NCBI GenBank assembly: GCA_949592205.1
Contig: CATIUR010000004.1
Coordinates: 72,265,837 to 72,329,836 of the forward strand
Direction: 5' to 3'
Source: Helichrysum umbraculigerum
Taxonomy: Eukaryota; Streptophyta; Magnoliopsida; Asterales; Asteraceae
Length of the DNA stretch: 64,000 nucleotides
This document shows, piece by piece, positions 8,840 to 20,070 of this stretch. The position numbers and the translations under genes are program-made. Under the pieces are notes generated by a model, which saw only the letters and a program-made list of their open reading frames with translations, was not told the DNA's origin and made no database searches. The stretch's first letter is position 1, and the number at the start of each line of letters is the position of its first letter.

Positions 8840-10036
8840 TTAGGGGTTCTCTAGCGCGTCCCGTGCACGGATGATGTATGAACGTCCCGGCGCATTGGCA
8901 GGGCGATTGTTGTTGTTCTGATTGTTGCGGTTGTTGTTGAGTTATGGGCATTGATTTCGGTAATGCCCCGGTTCACCGCACTCGAAGCACCCGTTGTTTG
9001 TTTGAGGGTTCGGGTTCGTTTTGCAGATTTGGGCCAAATGCCCCCAGTTCCTGCAGTCCTTGCAGAAGGCGCATTCGCCTGAATGGTGCTTCCCACACTT
9101 GTCACACTTCGGTTTGTTGCCCAGGTAGGGTTTGGGTCCAGTGTTGGTGATCGCGGCGAAGGCTCGGGCGTTTCCCGGGTTCCTGTTTTGTTGACCCTGA
9201 CGGTCGCTACCCTCGTTGTTCCATTTGCGTTTATGGGTTCCAGATTCGCCCGCATCAGTACGGGTAGGTTCAGTTTTCCCTGTGGTAGCCTTCAGGGTTC
9301 CGATCAGTATCGCGTCGTCGGTCAAACTTTGAGCCAGGTCAACTGCGCTCCTAAAAGTAGCTGGTTTGGAGGACATGACCATGCCTCGGATTTGTGGGGC
9401 CAAGCCCTTAAGGTATCGTTTGATGCGCTCTTTTTCGGGTGTCACCATGTGGGGTACCAGGCGTGCAAGCTCCTGGAACCTTGTCGTGTAACCGGTAATG
9501 TCAGCGCCAGTCATTTGGATGTTCCAGAGTTCAGTCTCGAGTTTCTGGACCTCGTTGGGAGAGCAAAATTCCTCCATCATAATCTATTTCAAGGTTTCCC
9601 AGGTCATGGAATAGGCAGCTTGGCGTCCAATAATCTGGACCTGAGCGTTCCACCAGGTTAATGCTTTATCAGCTAGAGTGCAGGTGGCGTATTTCACCAC
9701 GTTATTGGTAGCGCAGCTGCTGATGTCGAGGACCGATTCCATCTTCTCGATCCAGTGGATTAGGCCAACGGCCCCTTCAGTCCCAGTGTATGTGCTCGGT
9801 TTGCAAGCCTGGAAGGTTTTGTATGAACACCCTGGCTGAGCAGTCTCGGGGTTGTTAGCAATAACGATAGGTTCGGTATCTCGGGTACCGCTTCTTTGGT
9901 CGTCACGGTTGCGGGTGGCCTCATATTGAGCCATAGCTTCTGCCATGCGTCGAGCGATGATTTGCTCGGTGGTCTCGACGACAGGTGGCGTAGTCGCTCG
10001 GCGGCGAGTTCGGGTCTTTCTTGGTTTAGGCGGCAT
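8840..10036 (-). pseudogene. gag: Gag of second gag-only unit, two stops
   Basis: Near-identical copy of the gag at 1645-2841, with the same MPPKPRK start and the same cysteine/histidine clusters. Two in-frame stops interrupt it: TAG at about 9581-9583, where the intact copy has CAG in the capsid domain, and TAA at about 8948, where the intact copy has CAA just after the last zinc knuckle. Both fit C-to-T changes on the coding strand. The end corresponds to the stop of the intact copy. It cannot yield full-length Gag. Confidence 0.9.
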
Positions 10037-10458
10037 GATGACGTTCTGCGATGAAAAATGCAGAAGTCAATGTCAATAAAAAGGAAGGTGAGGAAATGAA
10101 GTTTCACACACTTCAATTATCGAGCATTTAAGAAAAGTTGCCGAGATCCCCATCACATATCTCACGACTATGAAACGCCCATATATACTTAGTATAATAT
10201 AATCACGTTGGCCAGGCGTCATTATATGTTACTAAATACATATTTCTTTTCATCAATCGTTTAATACGATCAGGTTCGTAGGAGATTAAAGCGAGATTGG
10301 ACAAATCGAACGTAGTAAGTTTCAAATAATGGATTACGCGTATCAAGATGTCGTAACGATAGTTAGACGTATGCAGATGTGTGTATGCAGGTGCGTTCTA
10401 GCCAAGGCTATAGTCTAGGTCTCTAAGTCACCTAAGAAATCTAGTTCGCTATAACCAA
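10037..10458 (-). other. Leader of second gag-only unit
   Basis: Near-identical to 2842-3263. I see no ORF. Confidence 0.65.
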
Positions 10459-10472
10459 TGGCTCTGATACCA
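10459..10472 (-). other. Primer binding site, initiator tRNA-Met type
   Basis: Reads TGGTATCAGAGCCA on the minus strand, three bases from the LTR edge at 10476. Identical to the site at 3264-3277. Confidence 0.92.
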
Positions 10473-10982
10473 ATCTGTAACACCCCCAAATTCGTTAATT
10501 TTGTTTAGCGGAAGCATTTGTTTAAGTATGGGGAGTGCTACGATACACGGTACATGCATACGTATCAGAGCATATGATTACAATCGAACATGTATATTAA
10601 GATGCCAAAGTAATAATTACAAAGTTTTACGATTCATCGAATCGTACAAATGAAAGAGTGATTAAGTTTACAAAAATAGATTTCAAAAATATGACTAAAA
10701 CAACTTTAGTTATACTAAAGAAATCCAGTTGTTTCAAAAAGTGGCATCCTAAGCTTCACTGGTCGCCTAGTTCCAAATGTGCAGGTTGTCCTTACGTGAA
10801 GCTAATTCCCTGAAAAACATAGTAAAAGTCAACAATGAGGTTGAGTGAATTCACAGGTTTTATGTTTGTAATAGTTGAATCCAGTTTGTAAGCACAGTTG
10901 TTTAACCAAATACGTTCACAAATAGTATTGCCATAATAATCGAGTAATGTTTTGTGGAATGCTATCCAAAGCATAAGTTTAA

Positions 10983-11307
10983 TGGGTTGTTCGCCCAAAT
11001 TTTCAGTTTACATGGGATGTTACCCAAAACACAGTTTAAAATACGTTGCTGGTCGTTCTCCAGCGTTTTACAAACAGTACCGGTCGTTCTCCGGTCAAAT
11101 ACGCATGGGTCATTCTCCCGTCCAAACACTGCTGGTCGTTCCCCAGCGAAACGCAGTACCGGTCGTTCTCCGATCTAAAGACGCATGGGTCGTTCTCCCA
11201 TCCAAGACGCATGGGTCGTTCTCCCATCCCTTGGCCAGTCGTTCTCTGGCACTAAAATACGTAGCTGGTTGTTCTCCAGCAAAAACTAAATAGTTTACCG
11301 GTTGTTC
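10983..11307 (-). repeat. Hairpin array in LTR
   Basis: Counterpart of 3788-4112. One unit reads ATGGG/CCCAT (stem 11211-11215 with 11223-11227) where the other LTR copy has ACGGG/CCCGT (4016-4020 with 4028-4032). Both arms changed together, so pairing is kept. Confidence 0.85.
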
Positions 11308-11766
11308 GCTGGTCTAGTTAAAACAGTTGCCAAATAGTTCACCACGTTTGTTTAGTTTATAGTATGAAAATGTTGTTTCATAATCAATAGTTCACAAACA
11401 GTTAAACAGTTCATAGTACTCTATCGTTTGAGTAAGCCAGTATGATAACAATCATGTAAGCAAAGCAGTTATGGCAATTAGTAAACAGTTGACAATGTTT
11501 TCCACCCCAAAAGCGGTTAAAACAGTAAAAGTAGGGGCCGTAAACTCACCTGTTGAGTTAAGTAATGTGTGAGCGCTAACAAAGCGTAGTCTGGGTAAGA
11601 AACTAACGTCCTACACGTAGGGAATAGTCGTATAAGTGGTTGGATAATAATCCAAACCATGTTACTCGTTTATCCATGAAAGATCGTTTATTTGTAGATT
11701 CGTACGACTCGTTGGTGATGGTTTTGTAAAGGTATTTCAAAGTGTTGTTATAAGGTTCTGAAACTT

Positions 11767-12062
11767 GCGACGTCGTGGCGACGCCGTGGTGACGACATGG
11801 CGACGTTGGGTGCGACGACATGGCGATGACATAGTGACGTCGTGTGCGACGTCATGTGCGATGTCATGGTGACGACATGGCGACGTCGGGTGCGACGACA
11901 TGGCGATGACATAGCGACGTCGTGTGCGACGTCATGGCGACGTCGGGTGCGACGACATGCCGACGACATAGTGACATCGTGTGTAACGTCATGTGCGACG
12001 TCATGGCGACGTTGGGTGCGACGACATGGCGACGACATAGCGACGTCGTGTGTAACGTCGCA
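11767..12062. repeat. GACGTC-rich tandem repeat in LTR
   Basis: Third copy of the CpG-rich array, with the same location in the LTR as 122-405 and 4573-4868. Confidence 0.85.
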
Positions 12063-13020
12063 AATCTCCTGGGACTAATGCGACGTTACTGTCTGTTCAT
12101 CCGAAAATCGAGATTTTTAACCTAAAAACGTTTAGATCTTTCATATAATGACTTGTAACATGATTGTAAGCTATTATAATGAAATAAAAGTGAAAAGTTA
12201 AGTGTTTTCTTACCTAAAAAGTGTCAGATCCGAAAATTTGGTGGAGTTTGAAGATGAAGATAAAAATGGTGATTTTGAGCTTGAATCCTTGTGTAGATGA
12301 TGATGATGACGAGTTTGATGATGTTGTGTGTCCGATTTGTTATTGTTTTTGTTGATTTTGTGGTTGTTTTTAGTGATTTTTAGATGAGTTTTAGAGAGAG
12401 GGAAAGAGTATAGAGAGAGAGATGAGAGGGTTGTGTGTTTTTGGTGGGGGTGAAAATGAGATGAAAATGGGGTTTGGGTGGGGGGTTTGGGCTGATTTTT
12501 GGGAACCAAAGGGAGGGGGTTTTAGTCCCTAATTGTGATATTTTACCCGTGTTTTGTTTACCCGATCGTTAAATGTTACCAATATTTTAATTAATAATTA
12601 AAAAAATTTTAAATACGCATTTTATTATATTTTTAATTGAGATATTTTATAAACAATTTTAGTTAAGTTTTTAAAATTTAAACTTTGTTTTATTTTGATT
12701 GCACGAAATAAACGTTATTCGTTACGAACTACTTGTAAATATTATCAACATAATATTTATTATACGTTAATGTTATTTAATAAATTTCGTTTTATTAAAT
12801 AAAGATGTTCACCAACAGCCGTATTTTTCGTCGCGTTTGTTCTGATTGTTTCGTTCGTATTTATACGATTTTTGATATGTTTAATACTACGCGAAATCAC
12901 TAGTTGGGGTTTGCTAGACTTACCTCTAAAAGTAGTTGTGAATTCACTCAAAGTAGGGAATTAGCCTAGAAATGTGTGCTAATTACGTTTACAATTATGT
13001 CGAAATTGCAGGGTGTTACA

Positions 13021-14887
13021 TAACTTTTGACTCGTTGAGAGTTAAGACCTGAAATTTTGCACACACTTCCATAATGACATAATAAAACTTTCTCTTTTTA
13101 CAATTTTCCAAAATACACGTTTTACGAGAAAACAGACGTATAACCACTTTTTGACCATTTTAACCACTTTTTGACTACAACCCAAATCACAAACCATAAA
13201 TACTTGGACTCTAACTTTTTGCACACATTATCAACCCATCAAAACAAGTCTAACACACTTGTCCAAACCCACATAACTACATTCTAACACGGTTTAACCC
13301 TTTTGACCCGTTTTGGTGTCCATTTGGACACTTTTACCAAATCTACCATATACAACCCCAACTCTACCCAATACCACATACGTTTGACTATTATAACTCT
13401 GTTGACTATATGTCAACTTCACATTTGACCAACCAATCACATTCGACACTAAATCACTTTTCACCACTTTGACCCAAACCAAACCAATCATATGACTTCA
13501 TACTCTTGACAACTACATACACTAGACGTCATAACTCGGTTTGACTTTCAAAGTCAACTACTACACATTGACCAACATATTTAATTCGAAAACTCATTGT
13601 TTGGGCGATTTACACAATTGAGCATCAAAACAACAATTCAAAAGAAAGAAGCATATTCTAACCATAAGCATGTTCCATATCCATGTCACTAGCTTCTCAT
13701 AACCCTTCTATCCACATGTCTCTATCAAACATCAACCTACAACATAAACACTGAAATCGGTAAGCACAACTGCTTAGTGAGTACACAGGCAATCAAACAA
13801 GCAATACACACATAACATTTAGCACATATCAACACAATACATAAGTACAAATTCACTGGGCTCTGAACACTGAACACTAAACACTGAACACTGTGTTAAC
13901 CGCAGTTAACCCTATGATCACCACTGAATCATTACACATAATCATGAACCAACAACAATCAAGTCACTAATCAACAACACCTTTTTAACATAATCTTAAA
14001 CACACACACATCAGAAACAAAACATATAACAAGCAACTCTCACTTGATTGTATGATCCTCTAGCTCGGAAGCTATCCGGAAACACATACAACCAATTCAT
14101 ACACGGTTCACCACATAATCACTATTTAATCCACATATATCAACAAGTCATCTTCCACCCGATTGTGTAGCCTCTTACTCGAAAGCAATCCGGATCCAAC
14201 ACAATCGAATCATACACTATTCATCACCAATTCTTTTCCTTTACCTTTAAGCTAGTGACTTACTCATTACTTGACTAACATCAAGCTAATGAGATAATCA
14301 CTACTTTTCTTACCAAATATTAAGAAATCACATAACAATTAAATATAACAAGTAATTTAACACAACAAACTAAATTAAGCAATAAACATAATTAAACAAA
14401 TAACTTATTCCTTGATTGTGTAAACCTCTAGCCCTCAAGCTAAACGGTACTACACAATCACATCACCTGTTTAACCCCCGTATCACTCACCACAATCTCT
14501 TAGACGACAATTTTACCATCTTGATCAACATAAGCCTCCATTTCTTCAATCCAACATGTTAGAGATGCTCAAAGGATGATGAATTCGAGTTTCTAAGGCT
14601 TGAATCAAGGATTTGAATTTGATTTATGAAGAACCCTAGCTCCCCTGCGTTTTTTCTTCATACGTGAAAAGTCTGGAGTGTTTTAGAATGTTTTTTTAGA
14701 AGGAAATAAATTAAACACGTACTGTACACTCATATATCTATTAAATTTATTTCCTTTAAACTCTATTGTCTAGAACTATGAAACCATTCACGTATTTTAT
14801 TATTTCATCTCATTTAAATAACACCACTTTAAAATAAATATACCCTCGCGTAATAAAATAAAACCTTTATATTTTTGGGGTGTTACA
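13021..14887 (-). mobile_element. Partial reverse LTR of another Tekay-like family
   Basis: The right edge TTTTTGGGGTGTTACA at 14887 is the start of an LTR read on the minus strand. The left edge is cut by the gag-only array at 13020. No ORF of note. It holds three long hairpins (14046-14459). Confidence 0.75.
14046..14459. repeat. Three related long hairpins
   Basis: Three units of about 46-48 bases at 14046-14093, 14160-14207 and 14414-14459. Each begins GATTGTRTR and ends with the complementary TACACAATC-type arm (for example GATTGTGTA with TACACAATC in the third). Each also has a CCTCTAGC...AAGCT-type inner part that can pair in at least two of them. Confidence 0.7.
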
Positions 14888-15325
14888 GATTAGCCAACTG
14901 TCTACAAATAGTTTGTAATCTCATGTCAAATGGTTTTGAATGAGAGAGAGAGACCTCAATAATGGAACTCCCAAAATTACTGAGCAAGGGATCAAGAAGA
15001 TTGATGTGTCCTATGGCTCAGCAGCTCATGTGTTGTCAATTGGTCATAATGCAAAGAAAAGGAAAAAAGATCTAGAAAAGCTACGAATGGATAGTCCAAT
15101 CATAGGGCTAAGAGAAAGATTGAATCTGAAATTGCACCTGCAATGATCCGAAGAAATCAGTGTGTTATACTGCAACACGGAGGAGCACTAGAAGCGTTGC
15201 TGCCCAAAATATCTGAAGGACCTTAAAGACAGTAAGGTTGAAAAGGATTCAGATATATAAATGATCGAACTCCACAATACTACGACTTCTAATTCGTGGG
15301 TCTTGAATACAGAGTGTGGTACTGA
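14888..15325 (+). pseudogene. Ty1/copia gag-pol junction remnant
   Basis: Conceptual translation gives a broken CX2CX4HX4C zinc knuckle (about 15160-15200), a lysine-rich YLKDLKDSKVEK linker, and then NSWVLNTECGT at about 15280-15320. That is the position of the copia protease motif, normally W-[IV]-L-D-T-G-C. The catalytic D-T-G reads N-T-E here. Stops and a one-base shift break the frame. The remnant ends exactly where an Athila-type LTR begins (ACTGA/TGTATCG), so it was the target of that insertion. Upstream, 14940-15145 keeps an open frame that may be the gag C-terminal part. Confidence 0.75.
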
Positions 15326-15829
15326 TGTATCGTAAAAAGTCACATTTTTACATTCATTATTTGTCCCATATTTAGCTCTTTTTCTAACAAATACATCTTA
15401 AAATTATTATTAATAACCAACTTTTGTTAGAAAGGTATAATCTTGTCGGTCATTTGAAAATCATGCAAAAAGGTCGGAAAAATGACCTAAATAGGCATCA
15501 AATTGAGCCAAACGCTAATTCCACTATAAACTCAACATCAGGGCCTCACAATAGTCTTATTTTGTAGCCATGGAGATTATGAGAACGTGGATATAAGGAT
15601 TGCTCAGATTGGATCAAGGATAAGAGAGATACACAACGAACAGCACAACCGAAGACTACGAGACGTATTCTGGACACGCCTAGGCTCCACACCTCTAATT
15701 CCTACCAAATTGGCATCATTAGAAGTGTAACGGAATTACGAGATCGTAGGCAAAAGAATCAAGTCAAACGGGCGAGAAACGAAGGAGATACGGCCTTCCG
15801 AAGCAACGTGAAAAGTCAAAAACAGCACA

Positions 15830-15935
15830 CGGCCACCCTACAGCCGTGTACGGCCTAGGGAAGGCCGTGTACAGCCCTCAACTAGCCGTGTATGGCCTGG
15901 TTGAGGCCGTTTACGGCCTCAAATCCACCCCCCCC
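15830..15935. promoter_or_regulatory. GGCCGTGTACGGCC-type repeats in U3
   Basis: Near-palindromic words such as GCCGTGTACGGCC, GCCGTGTATGGCC and GCCGTTTACGGCC recur at about 20-base spacing, 75-180 bases upstream of the TATA box. The same architecture occurs in the other Athila LTRs here, so this is probably a promoter-proximal protein-binding block (inference). Confidence 0.6.
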
Positions 15936-16010
15936 CGTGTGCTCTCCTCTTACTTCGTTTGCTTGTATCTTGGTGCTTGTGGACTTGTACTCTTGATACC
16001 TTGGCTTGCC

Positions 16011-16018
16011 TATAAATA
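16011..16018 (+). promoter_or_regulatory. TATA box of Athila LTR
   Basis: TATAAATA preceded by CTTGCC and followed about 70 bases later by a CT-rich leader, the normal layout of a plant pol II LTR promoter. Confidence 0.7.
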
Positions 16019-16689
16019 GATGGCCTCATTTCCTCATTTCACACACCTCACATCTCACAAAATCTCATTTTCTTCATTTTCACTCTCTCTAGTAGTCTCT
16101 CACTCTAGAATTAGTTTAGGTTAGTTCTCTCTCTAGTTTTTCTCTCTAGAGAACTAGAGAGATGTAGGCACGGTTCGAGTGGGGAAGATAGCTGTAGCTT
16201 GGTAATTTTATTGTAATGATGTTTTCAAGACTCCGGCTTGTACTACTTAGTGTTATGCTGCTTAAATACTGGTTCTTACTTATTCCTTTACTTATAGTTA
16301 TTATGTTTTGTTTGCATGATATCATTGTTTGTGCTGCGAATACTACCATGCTATTTATGTAGTTTGATACTGTGATTGTTGAAAATGTAGATATTAGGAT
16401 TATGGATGATATTTAATTCATATTTAACATGCTATGATTGGTGATTGTATTGCTGTGTATCTGGTTGAGTTTTACATTAATATAGACTTAATCAAGTTTC
16501 CACCCTTTCCAGTCTTTCACATGACTATTGCCCTTAGGATAGGACCTGATCAACCCTAATACTACGTAGATATAGTTATCTCATATTACAGTTTGAAGCT
16601 ATGAATATTCCGTAAAATGGCACAGTACTTCGTATAGCGTTGGAAACACCTCGTGTGAAGTACAAACATGTGGAAGCTAAGGAACTGCC

Positions 16690-17015
16690 GTAGGTCTATC
16701 TCATTGTGGAATACCTAGAAGTCACCCTTTTAGAATATGGGTCTAGGAATAATAAAACTGTGGAAATGCTCATTGCACCGTACACCGTTAGTACACCAAG
16801 GTTAATATAAAGCTGTGGAATGCTCGCTGCATGGTACACCGTTAGTACACCAAGGTTAAAATACAAATGTGGAACTACTTTCATGTAAAGTACACCGTAA
16901 GTATGCCTTGAGTCTGGAACATTGTGGATATGCCAAATGCACTGTACACCGTGAGTATACCTTGAGTCTGGAACACTGTGGATATGCCAAATGCACTGTA
17001 CACCGTGAGTATTCC
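16690..17015. repeat. Imperfect tandem repeats downstream of TATA
   Basis: About five imperfect copies of a unit of some 55-60 bases containing GTACACCGT(T/G)AGTA and TGTGGA(A/T)ATGC. The last two units are the closest to each other. Confidence 0.7.
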
Positions 17016-17849
17016 TAGGGATGAACGCCTGATAGAAAAGGAGGGTCTAATTCATGACGGAGTTAATTGTGCTTAAACCTGATATAATGAGTTCTGAAAA
17101 GAAAGCAAGTATTCGGATGTAATACAAGATGCTTAAAACGCTTAACTCAACATAACCGACAGCTCAACATACATAGCATACAATTAGAACATACCTAGAT
17201 AAACTCAGATAGATTTAGGTGTTAAGAAAGGTCAGATATATAATTGCAGTTTGTTACCTTATGCCTACACCCAGGATATATCATCCGTAGAGGTCGCTTA
17301 GTTCTTATAGGACAAGTGAGGGGGGTTTAAACAACCTGTTTCTGATCAGAATCACGATAACCTAGGATTCAGTGACATACGTTTTTAGGCTTTTAGACTA
17401 AAACGTAGGGTCCTAGTGTTTACACCGACTGTCCGTTTGATGATTTGCCCAAGGTAGTTGATGTAACGTAAAAAGTCACGTTTTTACGTACATAATTCCC
17501 ATCTGTTTAGCCCCAAATTGGATGAAAATATTCAATATCAATACTTTTTCACCATAATTCATCATCAAGGCTAAAATTAAGGCGTTGTATTAAAAATCAA
17601 TTAAAATGGCCAAATAACGTACAAAATAAAGTATAAACGATACAATCACGTTCTATGTATTCATTTAAGAAAATTACCTCGAAACTATTCTTAGTTTATC
17701 TCATTATGATCTTCAGGTAATTACGAGAACGTGGTCATAAAGAACGCTGAAAACGGACTAAAAAGGAAGAAGTTAGGGCCAAACGAACTACGACCAGGCG
17801 ACCAAGACTTACGATCTAGCACACAAGACAACGAACCAGGGCATACCAC

Positions 17850-18070
17850 CCCTGCAGGGGCCGTATACCACCCCACAAGGGCCGTATACGCCCACTATAG
17901 GGCCGTATATGCCCGCTTGTGGGTGGTATAAGCCCCTTTTAGGGTGGTATACCCCCTTTTAGGTGTTGAATACTACCCCGAAGGTGTTGAATACAACCCC
18001 GAAGGTGCTGAATACCCCCTTTTTGGTGCCGTATAATGCCTTTTTGGTGCCGAATTTCATACCTAGGGGT
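17850..18070. promoter_or_regulatory. GCCGTATAC / GGTGTTGAATAC repeat block in U3
   Basis: The words GGGCCGTATAC, GGGTGGTATA and GGTG(T/C)(T/C)GAATAC repeat at about 20-base intervals and end about 70 bases upstream of the TATA box. Same position as the GGCCGT blocks in the other Athila LTRs, but the word has drifted from CCGTATACGG to GGTGTTGAATAC. Confidence 0.55.
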
Positions 18071-18137
18071 GGTATTTCAGTGTAAATTGCAAGGCTTGGG
18101 TGTCAAGTTCAAAGGTGGAAGATTGGTCCTCTTAGCC

Positions 18138-18145
18138 TATAAGAG
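18138..18145 (+). promoter_or_regulatory. TATA box of Athila LTR
   Basis: CCTATAAGAG in the same context (…GCCTATAA…, then CACCTCCTCATTTCA and a CT-rich leader) as the TATA boxes at 16011 and 49674. Confidence 0.65.
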
Positions 18146-18863
18146 GCTCTCACCTCCTCATTTCATACAACCTCCAACACACACAATTCACACACACACT
18201 TAGTTTCTCTCACTAGTTTCTCACTCTAGGTTAGTTAGTTAGTAGTTAGTTTCTCGTTAATACTTAACGGGACTAATGGAGGGGCTCTTGTGTAATATTT
18301 GTTGAAGATACTCAGAGGGTGCTTTTGTAATATTCGAGGCTCTGCTCGTTGTAATCTTTCACCTTATATTCAGACTACGCATTTATTACGGTTATCTCTT
18401 TCCTTATCTATTATAATGCAAGTTAGAGTTATTATGCTAGATTTAGGATTCGTTACCATGATTAGTGAGTAGTTAGCTTCCGTGTTTGTTGTGATGTAGT
18501 TAGCCATTATAATGTGGGATGATGTTGATATAATTGAAAACCGTGTTCTGTTTAACTTTTCATCTATGATAATAAACTATTTTCAAAACTATCGCCTTTT
18601 CTCCAATAAACGTAGTTAAAACTCTGAAAGACAAGGAGTCGCGAACCTTGTTTTGAGAGTAATTAATTATCTGTGCTATCTATGCATGGTCTAGTTTTGA
18701 AGCTTTGGAAATACTGTAAACTATTGAATGTATATTACAACGTGAATTAATCAGGGATTTATTGGGTAATATAAAGTGAGGGCTGGTTTATATCATAGAT
18801 GGGTAGACTGTAATACAAACTTAGTTAATAGAATCCAAAGTGACCTGAACATGTGCTACGCGT

Positions 18864-19095
18864 GGAATACCGTAAAACGACCTAGTACCTTGTATAGTGC
18901 TGGAACCACCTCTGGTGTAGTACAAACGCATGGAAGCTACGGAACGGTCGTTGGTGTATACACTCTAAATGCATTAGTGTGCAAGGTATGGAATACCGTA
19001 AAACGTCCTATTACCTAGTATAGTGCTGGAACCACCATTGGTGTAGTACAAATGCATGGAAGCTATGGAACGGCCGTCGGTGTATACATTCTGAC
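18864..19095. repeat. Two-copy 126-bp tandem repeat in LTR
   Basis: The block GGAATACCGTAAAACG...GTGTATACA occurs at 18864 and again at 18990. A single copy is present in the other Athila LTRs (16605 forward; near 34550, 38270 and 48430 reverse), so this LTR gained a duplicate. Confidence 0.8.
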
Positions 19096-19832
19096 CAACA
19101 CTGGGTCAATCACCAGCTTTGGATTCTAATATGCCATCGATGAAAAGTTAACAGAAACATTCCCGAAATAAGATCTTAAATGCTCTATTTAAATTAGATT
19201 ACTTCGTGGTGTTAAGAACGGTCAGAAACTAAATATCGGTCTGTTGCCTTATTCATGCACCCAGGAGTTAACTCTAAGAAGGGTCACTTGTCTTCACAGA
19301 CAGTGTTGGGGGCAGAGCAGCCTGATCTGATCAGAATCACGATAACCTAGTACTTAGTGACATATTGTCTGAGAAATCAGACAATAGGGTACTATTGTTT
19401 ACACCACAAGTATTCTAAGGCAAGTAGAACACAAATATTTAGGATAAACGTTTTCAAAATTCAAATAAAACATCATCCCTCCGAAAAGGATAACGAAACC
19501 ACAACAAACACTTCTCTCCATATTGATTATCACCTATTATTTTATTTTGCTGTTTATTTAGTTTAATTTAGGAACTAAGTAAAAACCCCAAATCAAAACT
19601 CTTGTTTAAAAATCCATATTAAATCGAATCGATCGTCCCGATAGCTTGGTTTCACAATACGATTGATCTTAAGAACGACCCTGAGTCATTACTTGCTGCT
19701 AACTAGTCTTAGCCATAGTAAAACTTAGGTCCCCTGCTCTATAAATATTAAAACTTCCCACGATCGTGGCCCGACGGCTGGTGCGACGACCGGAGTAAAA
19801 TCCGACGGACCGCTGGGCAGCGATCAAGTGTT

Positions 19833-19850
19833 TGGCGCCGCTGCCGGGGA
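19833..19850 (+). other. Primer binding site, tRNA-Asp type
   Basis: TGGCGCCGCTGCCGGGGA, the primer site typical of Athila elements (complement of the tRNA-Asp 3' end). It identifies the clade and the orientation. Confidence 0.85.
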
Positions 19851-20070
19851 ATCAATCGTAAGACTCATAGGCGTACCGACGAACTTTTCTTTTTAGTACC
19901 ACCTGCAAATACCCGTAGTTTTCTTTTCCTTGTTCCAACCGACAATTCCTTCCCACAACACACAACGACACTCGACCAGATCGTCTAAAACTGAACCACT
20001 CATTTTCCCTCCCGATCCCTAGTCGATTGTCCGAACAATCTGCAAAGAAAGATGCTTTTGCTTTCAACAG

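Larger units (their letters stand above)
122..13020 (-). mobile_element. Tandem gag-only (TR-GAG type) LTR element array
   Basis: Read on the minus strand the order is LTR (10476-13020), gag copy, LTR (3281-5826), gag copy, LTR (122-1364, truncated). The middle LTR serves both neighbours: a primer site lies on its left side and a polypurine tract on its right. Gag is followed within about 280 bases by the polypurine tract, with no protease, RT, RNase H or integrase. This matches the published class of non-autonomous plant elements that keep only gag. The array form is expected from unequal recombination between LTRs of neighbouring copies. A solo LTR (6046-8773) is nested in the right-hand internal region. 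Confidence 0.85.
10476..13020 (-). mobile_element. Right-most (5') LTR of gag-only array (2545 bp)
   Basis: The edges are TGTAACACCCCC and GCAGGGTGTTACA. It aligns with 3281-5826 over its whole length with few differences. Its outer flank (13021 onward) is a different, reverse-oriented LTR, so the array inserted there. Confidence 0.92.
15326..17461 (+). mobile_element. Athila-type LTR, truncated at its 3' end
   Basis: It begins TGTATCGTAAAAAGTCAC like the LTR at 17462 and shares with it the promoter repeat block, TATA box, CT-rich leader and the block around 16605-16690. The last few hundred bases are lost because the next LTR inserts at 17462. Confidence 0.85.
17462..19826 (+). mobile_element. 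5' LTR of forward Athila-type element (2365 bp)
   Basis: It starts TGTAACGTAAAAAGTCACG and ends ...GATCA six bases before the primer site TGGCGCCGCTGCCGGGGA. The minus-strand element has the same six-base spacing (CA, AGTTTT, TGGCGCC), which supports this end. It is inserted near the 3' end of the LTR that begins at 15326. Confidence 0.85.
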
